Source: an uncultured Opitutia bacterium
Lineage (GTDB): Bacteria > Verrucomicrobiota > Verrucomicrobiia > Opitutales > Opitutaceae
Assembly: GCA_903859715.1 (NCBI GenBank)
Contig: CAIONS010000056.1
Location: 248,001 to 312,000 of the forward strand
Direction: 5' to 3'
Length of the DNA stretch: 64,000 nt
Of the stretch, positions 34,969 through 44,332 are shown in pieces (position 1 is the stretch's first letter; each line of letters starts with the position of its first letter). Made by a program: the position numbers and the translations under genes. Below the pieces are notes generated by a model. It worked only from the letters and a program-made list of their open reading frames with translations. It was not told the origin of the DNA and did no database searches.

Positions 34969-36299
34969 TGAAACCCCTGCCGGTTATTCGCATCGGAATC
35001 TGCGGCCTGGGCACCGTGGGGCAGGGCGTGTGGAAGCATCTTTCCCGCATCCGGCCCGACTTGGAGTCGCGGCTTGGGGTGAAGCTGGAACTGACGCGTG
35101 CGTCGGTCCGCGACCTGCGCAAAAGCCGGGGCGTGAAAGTGCCGGCGAAGAAACTCACGACCGATTCACTGGCGATCGCGACCGACCCGAACATCGACGT
35201 CGTCTGCGAGCTCATCGGCGGCACCACCGTGGCGCGGCAGGTAACACTCGCCGCGCTGGCCGCGGGCAAAGTCGTGATTTCGGCCAACAAGGCGCTCATC
35301 TGCGCGCATGGCGCGGAGATTTTCGAAACGGCCCGCCGGCATGGCGGCCACTTCCTATTCGAGGCCAGCGTCGCGGGCGGCATCCCGATCATCAAGGCGC
35401 TGCGCGAAGGCCTCGTGGCGAACCGTTTTCCGCTGATCTACGGCATCCTCAACGGCACGTGCAATTATATCCTCACCCAGATGGAGGAGCAGGATGCGCC
35501 CTACACTGCGGTGCTCGGTGAGGCGAAGGAGCTGGGCTATGCCGAGGCCGACGAGTCGCTCGACGTGCAGGGCTGGGACACCGCGCACAAGGCGGCGGTG
35601 CTGGCGTATCTCGCGCATCATACCTGGGTGAAACCCAAGCAAATGATCGTGGAAGGCATCGACCGGATCACACCGGCCGATTTCAAGCACGCGGTTGCGC
35701 TGGGCTATGGCATCAAGCTGCTGGCCGTGATCGCGCGGGATTTTGAGACGGATGAACTCAGCGTGCGGGTGCACCCGACGCTGCTCCCCGAGAGCCACGT
35801 CGTCGCGAAGGTCAGCGGCGTGTTCAACGCGGTCTCGGTCCGGGGCGACGTGGCGGGCACCACGCTCTACATCGGCCGCGGTGCAGGCCAGGACGCGACG
35901 GCGAGCGCCGTGATCAGCGACCTGGTGGACGCCGTGGCGCTGCTGAAGAACGACCGTCGCGCCTTCATCACCGCTCGCAAGGCCAGTGCGCCGGCGCGAC
36001 CCGCGCGCGCCTGCCGGCTGGCGCCGCTTGAGCACATCCGCTGCCGCTATTACCTCCGCATGACTGTGAGCGACGAGCCGGGCGTGCTGGCCCAGGTGGC
36101 GACCGCGATGGCGGCGAAGCAGGTCAGCATCGCGAGCGTCATCCAGAGCGCCCATGAACCCGCCGGGGCGGCGTCGCTGGTGCTTACGACCCATCGCAGC
36201 GATGAGCAGGCCATGCGGGCGACGCTCGCCAAACTGGCCCGGCTGCGCTGCGTGCTCGAGCAGCCGTTGCTCCTGCGCATTGGCGATTTCGCCGACTGA
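34965..36299 (+). CDS. hom: homoserine dehydrogenase
   Basis: NAD(P)H-dependent reduction of aspartate semialdehyde to homoserine, the branch point to threonine and methionine. It is 444 residues: Rossmann fold with GICGLGTVGQGVW, catalytic signature DVQGWDTAHKAAVLAYLAHH with the conserved Lys, and a C-terminal ACT domain (YYLRMTVSDEPGVLAQVATAMA) for threonine feedback. The start ATG at 34965 overlaps the plsY stop (ATGATGA); an ATG at 34968 is also possible. lysC follows after 16 bases. Confidence 0.96.
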   Translation: MMKPLPVIRIGICGLGTVGQGVWKHLSRIRPDLESRLGVKLELTRASVRDLRKSRGVKVPAKKLTTDSLAIATDPNIDVVCELIGGTTVARQVTLAALAAGKVVISANKALICAHGAEIFETARRHGGHFLFEASVAGGIPIIKALREGLVANRFPLIYGILNGTCNYILTQMEEQDAPYTAVLGEAKELGYAEADESLDVQGWDTAHKAAVLAYLAHHTWVKPKQMIVEGIDRITPADFKHAVALGYGIKLLAVIARDFETDELSVRVHPTLLPESHVVAKVSGVFNAVSVRGDVAGTTLYIGRGAGQDATASAVISDLVDAVALLKNDRRAFITARKASAPARPARACRLAPLEHIRCRYYLRMTVSDEPGVLAQVATAMAAKQVSIASVIQSAHEPAGAASLVLTTHRSDEQAMRATLAKLARLRCVLEQPLLLRIGDFAD

Positions 36300-36315
36300 A
36301 CCCATCTTACCGATC

Positions 36316-37533
36316 ATGGCACGCATCGTTCAAAAATATGGCGGCACCTCCGTGGGTGACGTCGAACGCATCAAGAATGTCGCCGAGCGCATCAAGGCCT
36401 CGCGCGACGAGGGCAATGAGCTGGTTGTTGTCGTCTCGGCCCGCTCCGGGGTGACCAACGAGCTGCTCGCCCGGGCGAAAGCCGTGTGTGAATTTCCCAG
36501 CGAGCGCGAACTCGACATGCTGCTGGCCACGGGCGAGCAGGAGACGATCGCGCTGACCGCGATGGCGCTGCATGGCATCGGTGTGGATGCCGTGAGCTAC
36601 ACGGGCGCGCAGGCCGGCATCTTCACGGACAAGGTCCACACCAAGGCGAAGATCAAGACGATCAATGCCAAGCCGGTGGAGAAGGACCTGAAGGCGGGCA
36701 AGGTCGTGATCGTGGCCGGCTTTCAGGGCATCAACGAGGAAGGCCAGATCACCACGCTCGGGCGCGGCGGTTCCGACCTCACCGCCATCGCGCTGGCCGC
36801 GGCGGTGAAGGCCGACAAGTGCGAGATCTACACCGACGTCGACGGCGTTTACACCGCCGACCCGCGCGTGGTGAAGAGCGCCCGCAAGCTGAGCGAGATC
36901 TCCTATGACGAGATGCTCGAGCTCGCGTCGTCCGGCAGCAAAGTCATGCAGACCCGCTCCGTGGAATTCGCCAAGAAGTACAACGTCGTTTTCGAAGTCC
37001 GCTCATCGTTCAACCACAATCCAGGAACCATCGTGAAAGAAGAAGTCGCCTACATGGAAAAAGTCGTGGTCCGCGGCGTCGCCGTCGACAAGGACCAGGC
37101 CAAGGTCATCGTCAGCAACATCCGCGACAAACCGGGTTCCGCGGCGAAAGTCTTCCGCGCGCTGGCCGATGCGAGCGTCAACGTCGACATGATCGTGCAG
37201 AACGTCGGCCGCCAGGGCGTGGCGAACCTCACGTTCACCGTGCCGCAGACCGACACGGCCAAGGCCGTGCGCGCGCTGGAGCCGGTGCTGACCGCGATTG
37301 GCGGCGGCCAGGTGACGGTGCACGAGCACATCGCCAAGCTGTCGGTGGTGGGCGTCGGCATGAAGACGCATTCGGGCGTCGCGGCGACGCTCTTCCAGGC
37401 GCTGGCCGACGCGGGCATCAACATCGAGCTGATCAGCACGTCGGAGATCAAGATCTCGATCGTGCTGGACCTGGACCGCGCCGACGAGGCCGCCCGGGTG
37501 GCGCACACGGCGTTTCAGCTGGATAAGAGCTGA
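36316..37533 (+). CDS. lysC: aspartate kinase
   Basis: Phosphorylates aspartate, entry to lysine, threonine and methionine synthesis. This is a monofunctional enzyme of 405 residues. The N-terminal kinase domain starts MARIVQKYGGTSVGDVERI, with LATGEQETIAL and GRGGSDLTAIALAAAVKADKCEIYTDVDG (shown in part). Two C-terminal ACT domains (about 265-400) allow feedback control, typically by lysine and threonine. The start at 36316 gives the family N-terminus. Unlike many bacteria, hom and lysC are separate but adjacent genes here. Confidence 0.96.
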   Translation: MARIVQKYGGTSVGDVERIKNVAERIKASRDEGNELVVVVSARSGVTNELLARAKAVCEFPSERELDMLLATGEQETIALTAMALHGIGVDAVSYTGAQAGIFTDKVHTKAKIKTINAKPVEKDLKAGKVVIVAGFQGINEEGQITTLGRGGSDLTAIALAAAVKADKCEIYTDVDGVYTADPRVVKSARKLSEISYDEMLELASSGSKVMQTRSVEFAKKYNVVFEVRSSFNHNPGTIVKEEVAYMEKVVVRGVAVDKDQAKVIVSNIRDKPGSAAKVFRALADASVNVDMIVQNVGRQGVANLTFTVPQTDTAKAVRALEPVLTAIGGGQVTVHEHIAKLSVVGVGMKTHSGVAATLFQALADAGINIELISTSEIKISIVLDLDRADEAARVAHTAFQLDKS

Positions 37534-37558
37534 GCGTATTTTCGAATCTTTCTCTTTC

Positions 37559-37637
37559 CTCTTTCTCTTAATCTTTCTCTACCTCTGCGGGGCTATACGA
37601 AAGACTTCTGACGAAAGAGAAAGATTAAGAGAAAGAG
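37559..37637. repeat. 22-bp perfect inverted repeat reaching the thrC ribosome-binding region
   Basis: Arms CTCTTTCTCTTAATCTTTCT.. (37559-37580) and the reverse complement at 37616-37637, 35-bp loop. The purine-rich right arm ends 4 bases before the thrC ATG, so it contains the only candidate ribosome-binding sequence. A folded leader would hide it. Confidence 0.9.
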
Positions 37638-37641
37638 CAAG

Positions 37642-39006
37642 ATGCGTTACCTCTCCACTCGAGGCCAGACCCCGCCGCTGGGTTTTTCGGATGCCGTGGC
37701 CACCGGGTTGGCCCCGGATGGCGGGTTGTTTCTGCCGGAGAAGCTGCCGGATGTCTCGGGTCAGCTGAAACGGTGGGAAGGACTCGGTTATGCCGACCTG
37801 TGCTTTGAATTCATGCGCCTGTTTGCGACGGATATTCCCGCGCCAACACTGCGCGCCATCGTGGCGAAATCGTACACGGCGTTTTCGCATCCGGACATTG
37901 CGCCACTGAAAAAGCTCGGGCCGCAGCTGCAGGTGCTGGAGCTGTTTCATGGGCCCACGCTGGCGTTCAAGGATTTCGCGCTTCAGCTGCTCGGCAACCT
38001 CTACGAGCATCAGTGCCAGGAGCGCGGGCAATCGATCAATGTCCTTGGCGCCACCTCGGGCGACACGGGTGCGGCGGCGATCTACGGGCTGCTGGGCAAG
38101 CCGGGCACGGCCATCTTCATCCTCTATCCGGATGGACGCGTATCACCACTGCAGGAGCGGCAGATGGCCTGCACGGGCGCGGCGAACGTGTTCGCGCTCG
38201 CGGTCGACGGTACGTTCGACGACGCGCAAGCGGTGCTGAAGGAAATCCTGGGCGACCAGGAACTCCGATTGCGGCTCCGGCTTTCGGCGGTCAACTCCAT
38301 CAACCTCGCCCGTGTGTTGGCGCAGTGTGTTTATTATCTCTACGCGTGGCTGAAGCTCCCGGCGACCGAGCGCAGCAACGCCGAGTTTGTCGTGCCGACG
38401 GGAAATTTCGGCAACGTGCTCGCCGGTTGGATGCTGCAGCAGATGGGCGTGCCGATCCGGGGATTCAAGATCGCGACGAACCAGAACGACATTCTCTACC
38501 GGCTGTTCACGACGGGGGAGTATCGCGTGAAGGACGTCGCGCCGAGTCTCGCGCCGTCGATGGACATCCAGGTGGCGTCGAATTTCGAGCGCTTCCTCTA
38601 CTATAGTGTGGGCCGCGATCCGGCGCGGGTGCGCGGCATCATGGCGGAGTTCAAGGCGACGGGCGCGTACCGTTTCGACGGCTGGGATCGCGGCACGTTC
38701 ACGGCATCGCACTGCACGGATGCGGAGATCCCCGGTATCATCGCGCGGGTGCACCACGAGCACGGCTACATCGTGGATCCGCACACGGCGTGTGCCTTCA
38801 AGGACCTTTCACCGGACCGTCTCAGCGTGGTGCTGGCTACGGCAAGTCCGGCAAAATTCCCTGAGACGATCCGGGCCGCGATCGGCGTCGAACCGACGGA
38901 TCCGTCGCTCGAGGCGCTCAAGTCCCGGCCGGTCATCAAGTACCGGCTGCCGGCAAATGCGACGGCGATCCGGGCGTTCATCGAAGCGCACGCGGTGCGT
39001 GCGTAG
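37642..39006 (+). CDS. thrC: threonine synthase
   Basis: PLP enzyme that converts O-phosphohomoserine to threonine. It is 454 residues with the thrC N-terminus MRYLSTRGQTPPLGFSDAVA and PLP Lys110 in HGPTLAFKDFALQLLGN. The phosphate-binding segments LGATSGDTGAAA and VPTGNFGNVLAGW are also present. It is of the E. coli-like longer subgroup, without SAM-binding domain. It is separated from lysC by a 108-bp gap containing a strong inverted repeat, so it may be regulated separately from the rest of the cluster. Confidence 0.96.
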   Translation: MRYLSTRGQTPPLGFSDAVATGLAPDGGLFLPEKLPDVSGQLKRWEGLGYADLCFEFMRLFATDIPAPTLRAIVAKSYTAFSHPDIAPLKKLGPQLQVLELFHGPTLAFKDFALQLLGNLYEHQCQERGQSINVLGATSGDTGAAAIYGLLGKPGTAIFILYPDGRVSPLQERQMACTGAANVFALAVDGTFDDAQAVLKEILGDQELRLRLRLSAVNSINLARVLAQCVYYLYAWLKLPATERSNAEFVVPTGNFGNVLAGWMLQQMGVPIRGFKIATNQNDILYRLFTTGEYRVKDVAPSLAPSMDIQVASNFERFLYYSVGRDPARVRGIMAEFKATGAYRFDGWDRGTFTASHCTDAEIPGIIARVHHEHGYIVDPHTACAFKDLSPDRLSVVLATASPAKFPETIRAAIGVEPTDPSLEALKSRPVIKYRLPANATAIRAFIEAHAVRA

Positions 39007-39100
39007 TCCGCCGGCGGAAAATTTCTAATCTTGGGTACGGCGGCCAAAGAGCCCTCTTGCCTGCCCGTGAGCGCCGGCCAATTCTCACAGTGAAACTTTC

Positions 39101-41203
39101 ATGCCGAAAACGCGCACGAGCTCCAAGGCGAAGGACCACCCGGGAAAGTCCCCCGAGGTGTGGGCGCGATGGGGTGTCATGCTCGGCGGCGCGGTGATCG
39201 TGCTCGCGGGGTGGGCGGCGTATGCGAACAGTTTTGCAGGGCCGTTTTTGTTTGATGACCTGGATTCCATCCCGGGTAATCCGACGATCCGGCATCTCTC
39301 GCCGATCTGGTCGGCGCTATGGGCGCCGCCGTCCGCGGGTTCGGCGGGCCGGCCGCTGTTGAACCTGTCCTTTGCGCTCAACTATGCGTGCGGCGGGCTG
39401 AACGTCTGGGGCTACCATCTGATCAACCTGATCATCCATCTGCTGGCCGGACTGACCTTGTTTGGCATCGTCCGGCGGACCTTGCAAAATTGGGTGAAAC
39501 TACCGGCGGTCGCCGGGGACGCACCAACGACGATGCTGTCGCCGGCCATCCCGGCGCTGGCGGTGGCGCTGCTCTGGACGCTGCATCCGTTGCAGACCGA
39601 GTCGGTGTCCTATGTGTCGCAGCGGGCCGAGTCGCTGATGGGCCTGTTCTACCTGCTGACATTGTATGCGTTCATCCGCTATGCGGAGGAGGGCAGGACA
39701 CGCCAGGCCGTCTACTCGATTATTTTCTATCTGCTCGGCGTGGCGTCCAAGGAGATGATCGTCACGGCGCCCGTGGCGGTGCTGCTCTACGATCGGACAT
39801 TTGTCAGCGGCACTTTCCGCGAGGCTTGGCGACGGCGCTGGAAATATTATGCGCTGCTGGCCAGCCCGTGGCTCCTGCTGGGTTATCAGCTGGCCGGTGT
39901 GCACGCCCGCGGCGCGGGCCTCAACGTCGGCGGGAGCTGGTGGGAGTATGCCCTGATGGAGGGCCGCGTGGTCGTCAGGTACCTGGGCCTCGCGATCTGG
40001 CCGCATCCGCTGGTCTTCGATTATGGACGCGGAGTGGACCCGGCTTCCTGGGCCGAGGCGCCTTATGTCGTGGTGGTTTTGCTGCTGGTGGCGGTGGTGG
40101 CGTGGCTGCTGTTCCGTCCATCCGCGCCGGGTAGCGGCAGCCGGGCGGCGGGGTTTGCCGGCGCGTGGTTCTTTCTCATCCTGGCGCCGACCTCGAGCGT
40201 GGTGGCGGTGTCGAACCTGCCGATGGCCGAGCACCGGCTGTATGTGCCGCTGGCGGGCGTGGTGGCGGTGGTGGCACTGGGAATTTACCAGTGGCTGGGA
40301 AACCGCAGCGCACTGGTTTGGCTGGCGCTGGCGGCGGGCGCGGGCGCGCTGACGGCGGTGCGCAACGAGGATTATCGCACGGCGCTGCGGATGTGGACGG
40401 TCACGGCGGAGCAACAACCGGAAAATGCGCGCGTGCAAACGAACTTGGGCGATGCGCTCGAGGCCGCCGGCCAGCCGGCCGAGGCGGAGAAGCATTTTGC
40501 GAAGGCGGTGGCGCTCCGGCCCGATTACCCCGAGGGCCATTTCAACCAGGGAAATTTCCTGCTGCGCCAGAACCGGGCGGAGGAAGCCGTGGAGCCTTGC
40601 GAGGCGGCCCTGCGGCTGAAACCGGATTATGCCCAGGCCCATTATGTCCTCGGCGTGGGCCTGCTTCACCTGGGAAGGGAGGCGGCGGCCTTCGAGCAGT
40701 TTGCGGCGGCGCTGCGCGTCCAGCCGGATTACGTCGATGTGCACCACACGCTGGCCGGTGCGCTGGCCATGAGCGGCCGGATGGATGAAGCCCTGGCCCA
40801 TTACGAAATCGCGCTGCGGCTTCAGCCCGGCGAACCCTTCCTGCAGATCGAAGTGGCCAATTTCCTCTCCCATATGGGTCGGAGCGGGGAAGCCATGGCG
40901 CATTATCAGGCGGCGGAGCGGATTGATCCCGGCTCCCTGCCGGTGCATTTCGCCATCGGCAATGCGCTGTTCGAGCTGCGCAAGTTTCAGGAAGCGGCGG
41001 ACCAGTACGCCGCCGCCGTGCGGATCTCGCCGGACTTTGCCGATGCCCGTAACAACCTGGGTAACTGCCTGGCCGAGATGGGCCGGTTTGACGAGGCCCA
41101 GGCGCAGTACGAGGCCGTGCTGCAGTTGAGGCCCGGTGACGACCAGGCCCGGAGCAATCTGGCCCAACTTCAGGCATCCCGGGCAGAAAATACGCGCCAT
41201 TGA
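39101..41203 (+). CDS. TMTC-like membrane protein with C-terminal TPR repeats
   Basis: A 700-residue protein with about ten hydrophobic helices in residues 25-410 and then six or seven TPR units (about 415-690). Examples are NARVQTNLGDALEAAGQPAE, EGHFNQGNFLLRQNRAEEA and ARNNLGNCLAEMGRFDEAQ. The membrane half has FDDLDSI after the first helix, the acidic pair typical of GT-C glycosyltransferases, and SYVSQRAESLMGLFYLL and SKEMIVTAPVAVLLYD, as in TMTC/DUF1736 proteins. Eukaryotic TMTCs are O-mannosyltransferases, and bacterial ones are mostly uncharacterised. A role in protein or lipid glycosylation is inference. Confidence 0.8.
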   Translation: MPKTRTSSKAKDHPGKSPEVWARWGVMLGGAVIVLAGWAAYANSFAGPFLFDDLDSIPGNPTIRHLSPIWSALWAPPSAGSAGRPLLNLSFALNYACGGLNVWGYHLINLIIHLLAGLTLFGIVRRTLQNWVKLPAVAGDAPTTMLSPAIPALAVALLWTLHPLQTESVSYVSQRAESLMGLFYLLTLYAFIRYAEEGRTRQAVYSIIFYLLGVASKEMIVTAPVAVLLYDRTFVSGTFREAWRRRWKYYALLASPWLLLGYQLAGVHARGAGLNVGGSWWEYALMEGRVVVRYLGLAIWPHPLVFDYGRGVDPASWAEAPYVVVVLLLVAVVAWLLFRPSAPGSGSRAAGFAGAWFFLILAPTSSVVAVSNLPMAEHRLYVPLAGVVAVVALGIYQWLGNRSALVWLALAAGAGALTAVRNEDYRTALRMWTVTAEQQPENARVQTNLGDALEAAGQPAEAEKHFAKAVALRPDYPEGHFNQGNFLLRQNRAEEAVEPCEAALRLKPDYAQAHYVLGVGLLHLGREAAAFEQFAAALRVQPDYVDVHHTLAGALAMSGRMDEALAHYEIALRLQPGEPFLQIEVANFLSHMGRSGEAMAHYQAAERIDPGSLPVHFAIGNALFELRKFQEAADQYAAAVRISPDFADARNNLGNCLAEMGRFDEAQAQYEAVLQLRPGDDQARSNLAQLQASRAENTRH

Positions 41204-41286
41204 GCGTGTTTATCGGAGCGGATCCGGCGGCAATTTTACACCGATTGCACTCGCCCCGGAGGCCCTTCGCCGCACACTCGGGCCTC

Positions 41287-42402
41287 GTGCCATTCCGTCT
41301 TCCTTGCGCCCGCATCAACTGGACCAACAGTTCGTTCCTCATGGGGACAGCCTTCGTCACCTGCACGGTCGTGCCGCTCTATCTCTGGCACTTCAAGGCC
41401 GATGCTTTTCAGGTCGCAATGTTCTTCTTTTTTTTCATCGCGACGGGCCTGAGCATCACGCTCGGCTATCACCGGCTGTTTGCCCACAAGGCGTTTGAGG
41501 CGCGCTGGCCAGTGCGGCTGCTGACGCTGCTCTTCGGCGCGGCGACCTTTGAAAACTGTGCGCTGGCCTGGGTCTCCGACCACCGCCGCCATCACAAGAA
41601 TGTCGATAGCGACGACGATCCCTACGACATCACCAAGGGATTCTGGCACGCGCACATCGGCTGGATCCTGTTCAAGCTCGATCCCGAGCCGCCGTGGGAC
41701 AACGTCGCCGACCTTCGCAAGGACCCGCTGGTGATGCTGCAGGACCGTTTCTATGTGCCGATCGCTATCGTGGTCGGCTTCGTGACGCCGGCCTTCCTGG
41801 GCTACCTGCACGCCGGCTGGATGGGTGCGCTGAGCGGCTTTCTGATCGCTGGTGTGGCGCGCGTCTTCGCGGTGCAGCACATGACCTTTTTCATCAACTC
41901 GCTCTGCCACACGGTCGGCAGCCGGCCCTATTCGGACCGCTGCAGCGCCCGCGACAGCGGCCTGATGGCGATCTTCACCTTTGGCGAGGGCTACCATAAT
42001 TATCACCACGAGTTTCAGCACGACTACCGCAATGGCGTGAAATGGTGGCAGTGGGATCCGACGAAATGGTCGATCTGGACGCTGGAAAAACTCCGCCTCG
42101 CCAACAGCCTGCGGCGCGTGTCCGAGGAGAAAATTTTATTGATGCAGCTGGCCGAGGCCCGCCGTCGCCTGGATGAACGCCTCGCCTGCCGCGTGACCCC
42201 TCTGCAAGGCCGCACCCGCCTGCTTCTGCAAAATTCCGGGGCGAAACTCCATCATCTCGGCGAACGCTGGACGGCACTGAAGGCCGAGTATGCGGAGAAG
42301 AAGGACCTGCAGATCGAACATGCCCGGGCGGCCCTGGCCGAAATCCGGCGCGAGGTCCGGCACGCGTTCGATCTGCTGGAGCTCGCGAGCGCGATGGCTT
42401 GA
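41287..42402 (+). CDS. acyl-CoA/acyl-lipid delta-9-type fatty acid desaturase
   Basis: Membrane di-iron desaturase that puts a double bond into acyl chains, setting membrane fluidity. The three histidine boxes are GYHRLFAHKAFE, DHRRHHKN and GEGYHNYHHEF, with four predicted helices. The start is uncertain: I use the GTG at 41287 (giving PFRLPCARINWTNSSF); TTG at 41200 or ATG at 41341 are possible, the last losing the conserved INW segment. After the third box a helical, charged tail of about 100 residues (RRVSEEKILLMQLAEARRRL and on) goes beyond the usual family end and may form a coiled coil. Confidence 0.88.
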   Translation: MPFRLPCARINWTNSSFLMGTAFVTCTVVPLYLWHFKADAFQVAMFFFFFIATGLSITLGYHRLFAHKAFEARWPVRLLTLLFGAATFENCALAWVSDHRRHHKNVDSDDDPYDITKGFWHAHIGWILFKLDPEPPWDNVADLRKDPLVMLQDRFYVPIAIVVGFVTPAFLGYLHAGWMGALSGFLIAGVARVFAVQHMTFFINSLCHTVGSRPYSDRCSARDSGLMAIFTFGEGYHNYHHEFQHDYRNGVKWWQWDPTKWSIWTLEKLRLANSLRRVSEEKILLMQLAEARRRLDERLACRVTPLQGRTRLLLQNSGAKLHHLGERWTALKAEYAEKKDLQIEHARAALAEIRREVRHAFDLLELASAMA

Positions 42403-42431
42403 GCCGGAGCGATCCGGCCGGGCTACGGATT

Positions 42432-42496
42432 TTGGCCACAAAAAGGCACACGGTACCCGAGGTTACGAAGTTGTCTCCTGGGCGCTTATAAGCGCC
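42432..42496. repeat. TTGGCCACAAAAAGGC repeat with palindromic core
   Basis: TTGGCCACAAAAAGGCACAC at 42432-42451 resembles the left arm at 25442. The 16-bp perfect palindrome GGCGCTTATAAGCGCC follows at 42481-42496, similar to the core of the 25-kb copy. A matching right arm is not clear, so this copy looks broken. Confidence 0.7.
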
Positions 42497-42553
42497 GCGA
42501 CGGCTGGACCATGGATTCAGGCGGTTGAAGGTGGAACGCATTGCCTCAATGCG

Positions 42554-42617
42554 TTGGAGTCGCGGCGCCCTCGCCGGCGATCTGAGTCGAAGCGCGGCGA
42601 GGGCGCCGCGGCTCCAA
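42554..42617. repeat. 23-bp inverted repeat, GGAGCCGCGGCGCCCTCG family
   Basis: Arms at 42554-42576 and 42595-42617 (one mismatch) with an 18-bp loop, between the convergent desaturase and cardiolipin synthase genes. Same family as 13591-13656. Confidence 0.9.
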
Positions 42618-42630
42618 AAACCAGGCACGC

Positions 42631-44079
42631 TCAGAGCAGAGGCGCGAGCAGGCGGCTGAAATCCTCCAGGATGCTGGCGAGGAGCCGGTGTTTTCGCGGC
42701 GATTCCGGTTTGAGCACGCGGCAGTGTTTGGTGACTTCCTCGGCCCAGCTCTTAATGGCCAGAGCCTCGGCTTCGGAGTGCACCACCAGGCCGATCTCGA
42801 AATTCACGAACAGGCTCCGGAGATCGAAATTGGCCGAGCCGAGGAGCCCGATGCAATCGTCCACAATGACGGCTTTGCTATGCATCATGCCGGCGCCGAA
42901 GAGCAGCACCCGTCCACCGGCCTCGTGCAATTCCCGGACGTAGTGCCGGCGGGCAAAGTCCGTCACGGGATGATTTGAGCGGGCAGGGACGATCAGGGTG
43001 ACCTGGCGCCCGGCGCGCGCCTTCACGATCAGCGAGCGCAGCAGGACGTCGTCCGGGATGAAGTAAGGAGTGACGATCCAGATGGTGCGTTCGGCCTCCT
43101 GGATCATGGAGATGATGCCCTCGTAGAGCGGGTCGCCGGGAACATCGGGACCGCTGGCGACGACCTGCAGCTCGGCCTTGCCGTGAAGGGCGGGGCCCTT
43201 GGCGGGGATTGACTCGCGCAACGGCCCGGGCGGACGGCGGCTGGCAAAGCACCAGTCGGCAATGAACACCTCGTTCAAGAGGGTGGCGGCAGGTCCCTCG
43301 ACGAGGGCACCGAGGTCGGCGAAGCGTTTCCGAAAGGCATGCGGCCCCATGTATTCCTGCGCGAGATTATGCCCGCCGATGATGGCCCGCGTACGGTCAA
43401 AGACCGCGATCTTGCGGTGATTGCGGAGATTGGCCGAGCCGCGGGAGGTGAAGGGCAGCACCGGCATGAACCGGACGACTTCGCCGCCGGCTTCGCGGAG
43501 CGGCGCGATGAAGGCGCGGGTGATGAACATGCAGCCCACGGAGTCGAGCAGGAGGCGCACCTTCACACCGGCCCGGGCGCGCTCGGCGAGCAGGGCGATG
43601 ACGCGCCGGCCGGTATCGTCGCGCCCGAGAATGAACGTGGTGATATGGATCGTATGACGGGCGGAACGGATTTGGTGCTCCAATTCCTCGTAGGTTGCCA
43701 CGCCCGTGGTCAGCAATTTGAGCCGGTTGCCGGCGACGGGAGCCGCTGCGCCGGTCGCCATGATGGTCTGGGCCACGGGGCGATGGGAGAACAGCGAAGG
43801 AGTATCCGGCTGGTCGGGCAGGGTGGGCGTGAGCGGGGTCTTGCGCGCGGCGAGGCGGCGGAGCTTGCGGCCGCCGAGGAGGAGGTAGAGGGGCACGCCG
43901 ACGTAGGGCACGAGCACGATGATCAGCAGCCAGGCAAACGTGTTGGCCGGGGCCTTTTTCTGGCTCATCAGCCGGGCGAGCACCAGCAGGGCGAGGAGGA
44001 AGCCGCCGAGGGTGATGAGGTCGGCGACGAGCCCGCGGGCGAGGAAGTCCTCGAGCCAATCTTTGATGTCGGTGACCAT
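42631..44079 (-). CDS. cls: cardiolipin synthase
   Basis: Inner-membrane enzyme joining two phosphatidylglycerols to form cardiolipin. It is 482 residues with two N-terminal membrane helices (about 18-37 and 46-68) and two phospholipase D domains. The HKD motifs are complete: His221, Lys223, Asp228 in NHRKIAVFD, and His399, Lys401, Asp406 in MHSKAVIVDD. The linker between helix 2 and domain 1 is longer than usual (about 70-120). The gene is monocistronic and divergent from tRNA-Tyr. Confidence 0.94.
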   Translation of the reverse strand: MVTDIKDWLEDFLARGLVADLITLGGFLLALLVLARLMSQKKAPANTFAWLLIIVLVPYVGVPLYLLLGGRKLRRLAARKTPLTPTLPDQPDTPSLFSHRPVAQTIMATGAAAPVAGNRLKLLTTGVATYEELEHQIRSARHTIHITTFILGRDDTGRRVIALLAERARAGVKVRLLLDSVGCMFITRAFIAPLREAGGEVVRFMPVLPFTSRGSANLRNHRKIAVFDRTRAIIGGHNLAQEYMGPHAFRKRFADLGALVEGPAATLLNEVFIADWCFASRRPPGPLRESIPAKGPALHGKAELQVVASGPDVPGDPLYEGIISMIQEAERTIWIVTPYFIPDDVLLRSLIVKARAGRQVTLIVPARSNHPVTDFARRHYVRELHEAGGRVLLFGAGMMHSKAVIVDDCIGLLGSANFDLRSLFVNFEIGLVVHSEAEALAIKSWAEEVTKHCRVLKPESPRKHRLLASILEDFSRLLAPLL

Positions 44080-44183
44080 GGGCTGAGCCTGAGGACAAGG
44101 GCCGTGTGCAGGGGTGGCAAGGCGCTGCTGAAAAAAACCTTGAACTCGGCAGGGTGAGACGAGACCGTGCGCGTTCGCTTTTT

Positions 44184-44266
<83 letters not shown>

Positions 44267-44332
44267 TTCTTCGCCAAGGCCCGGAAAGGGCTTGGTTATG
44301 CCTCATTTAAGAGGGTCAGCTCGAATCAGCGC

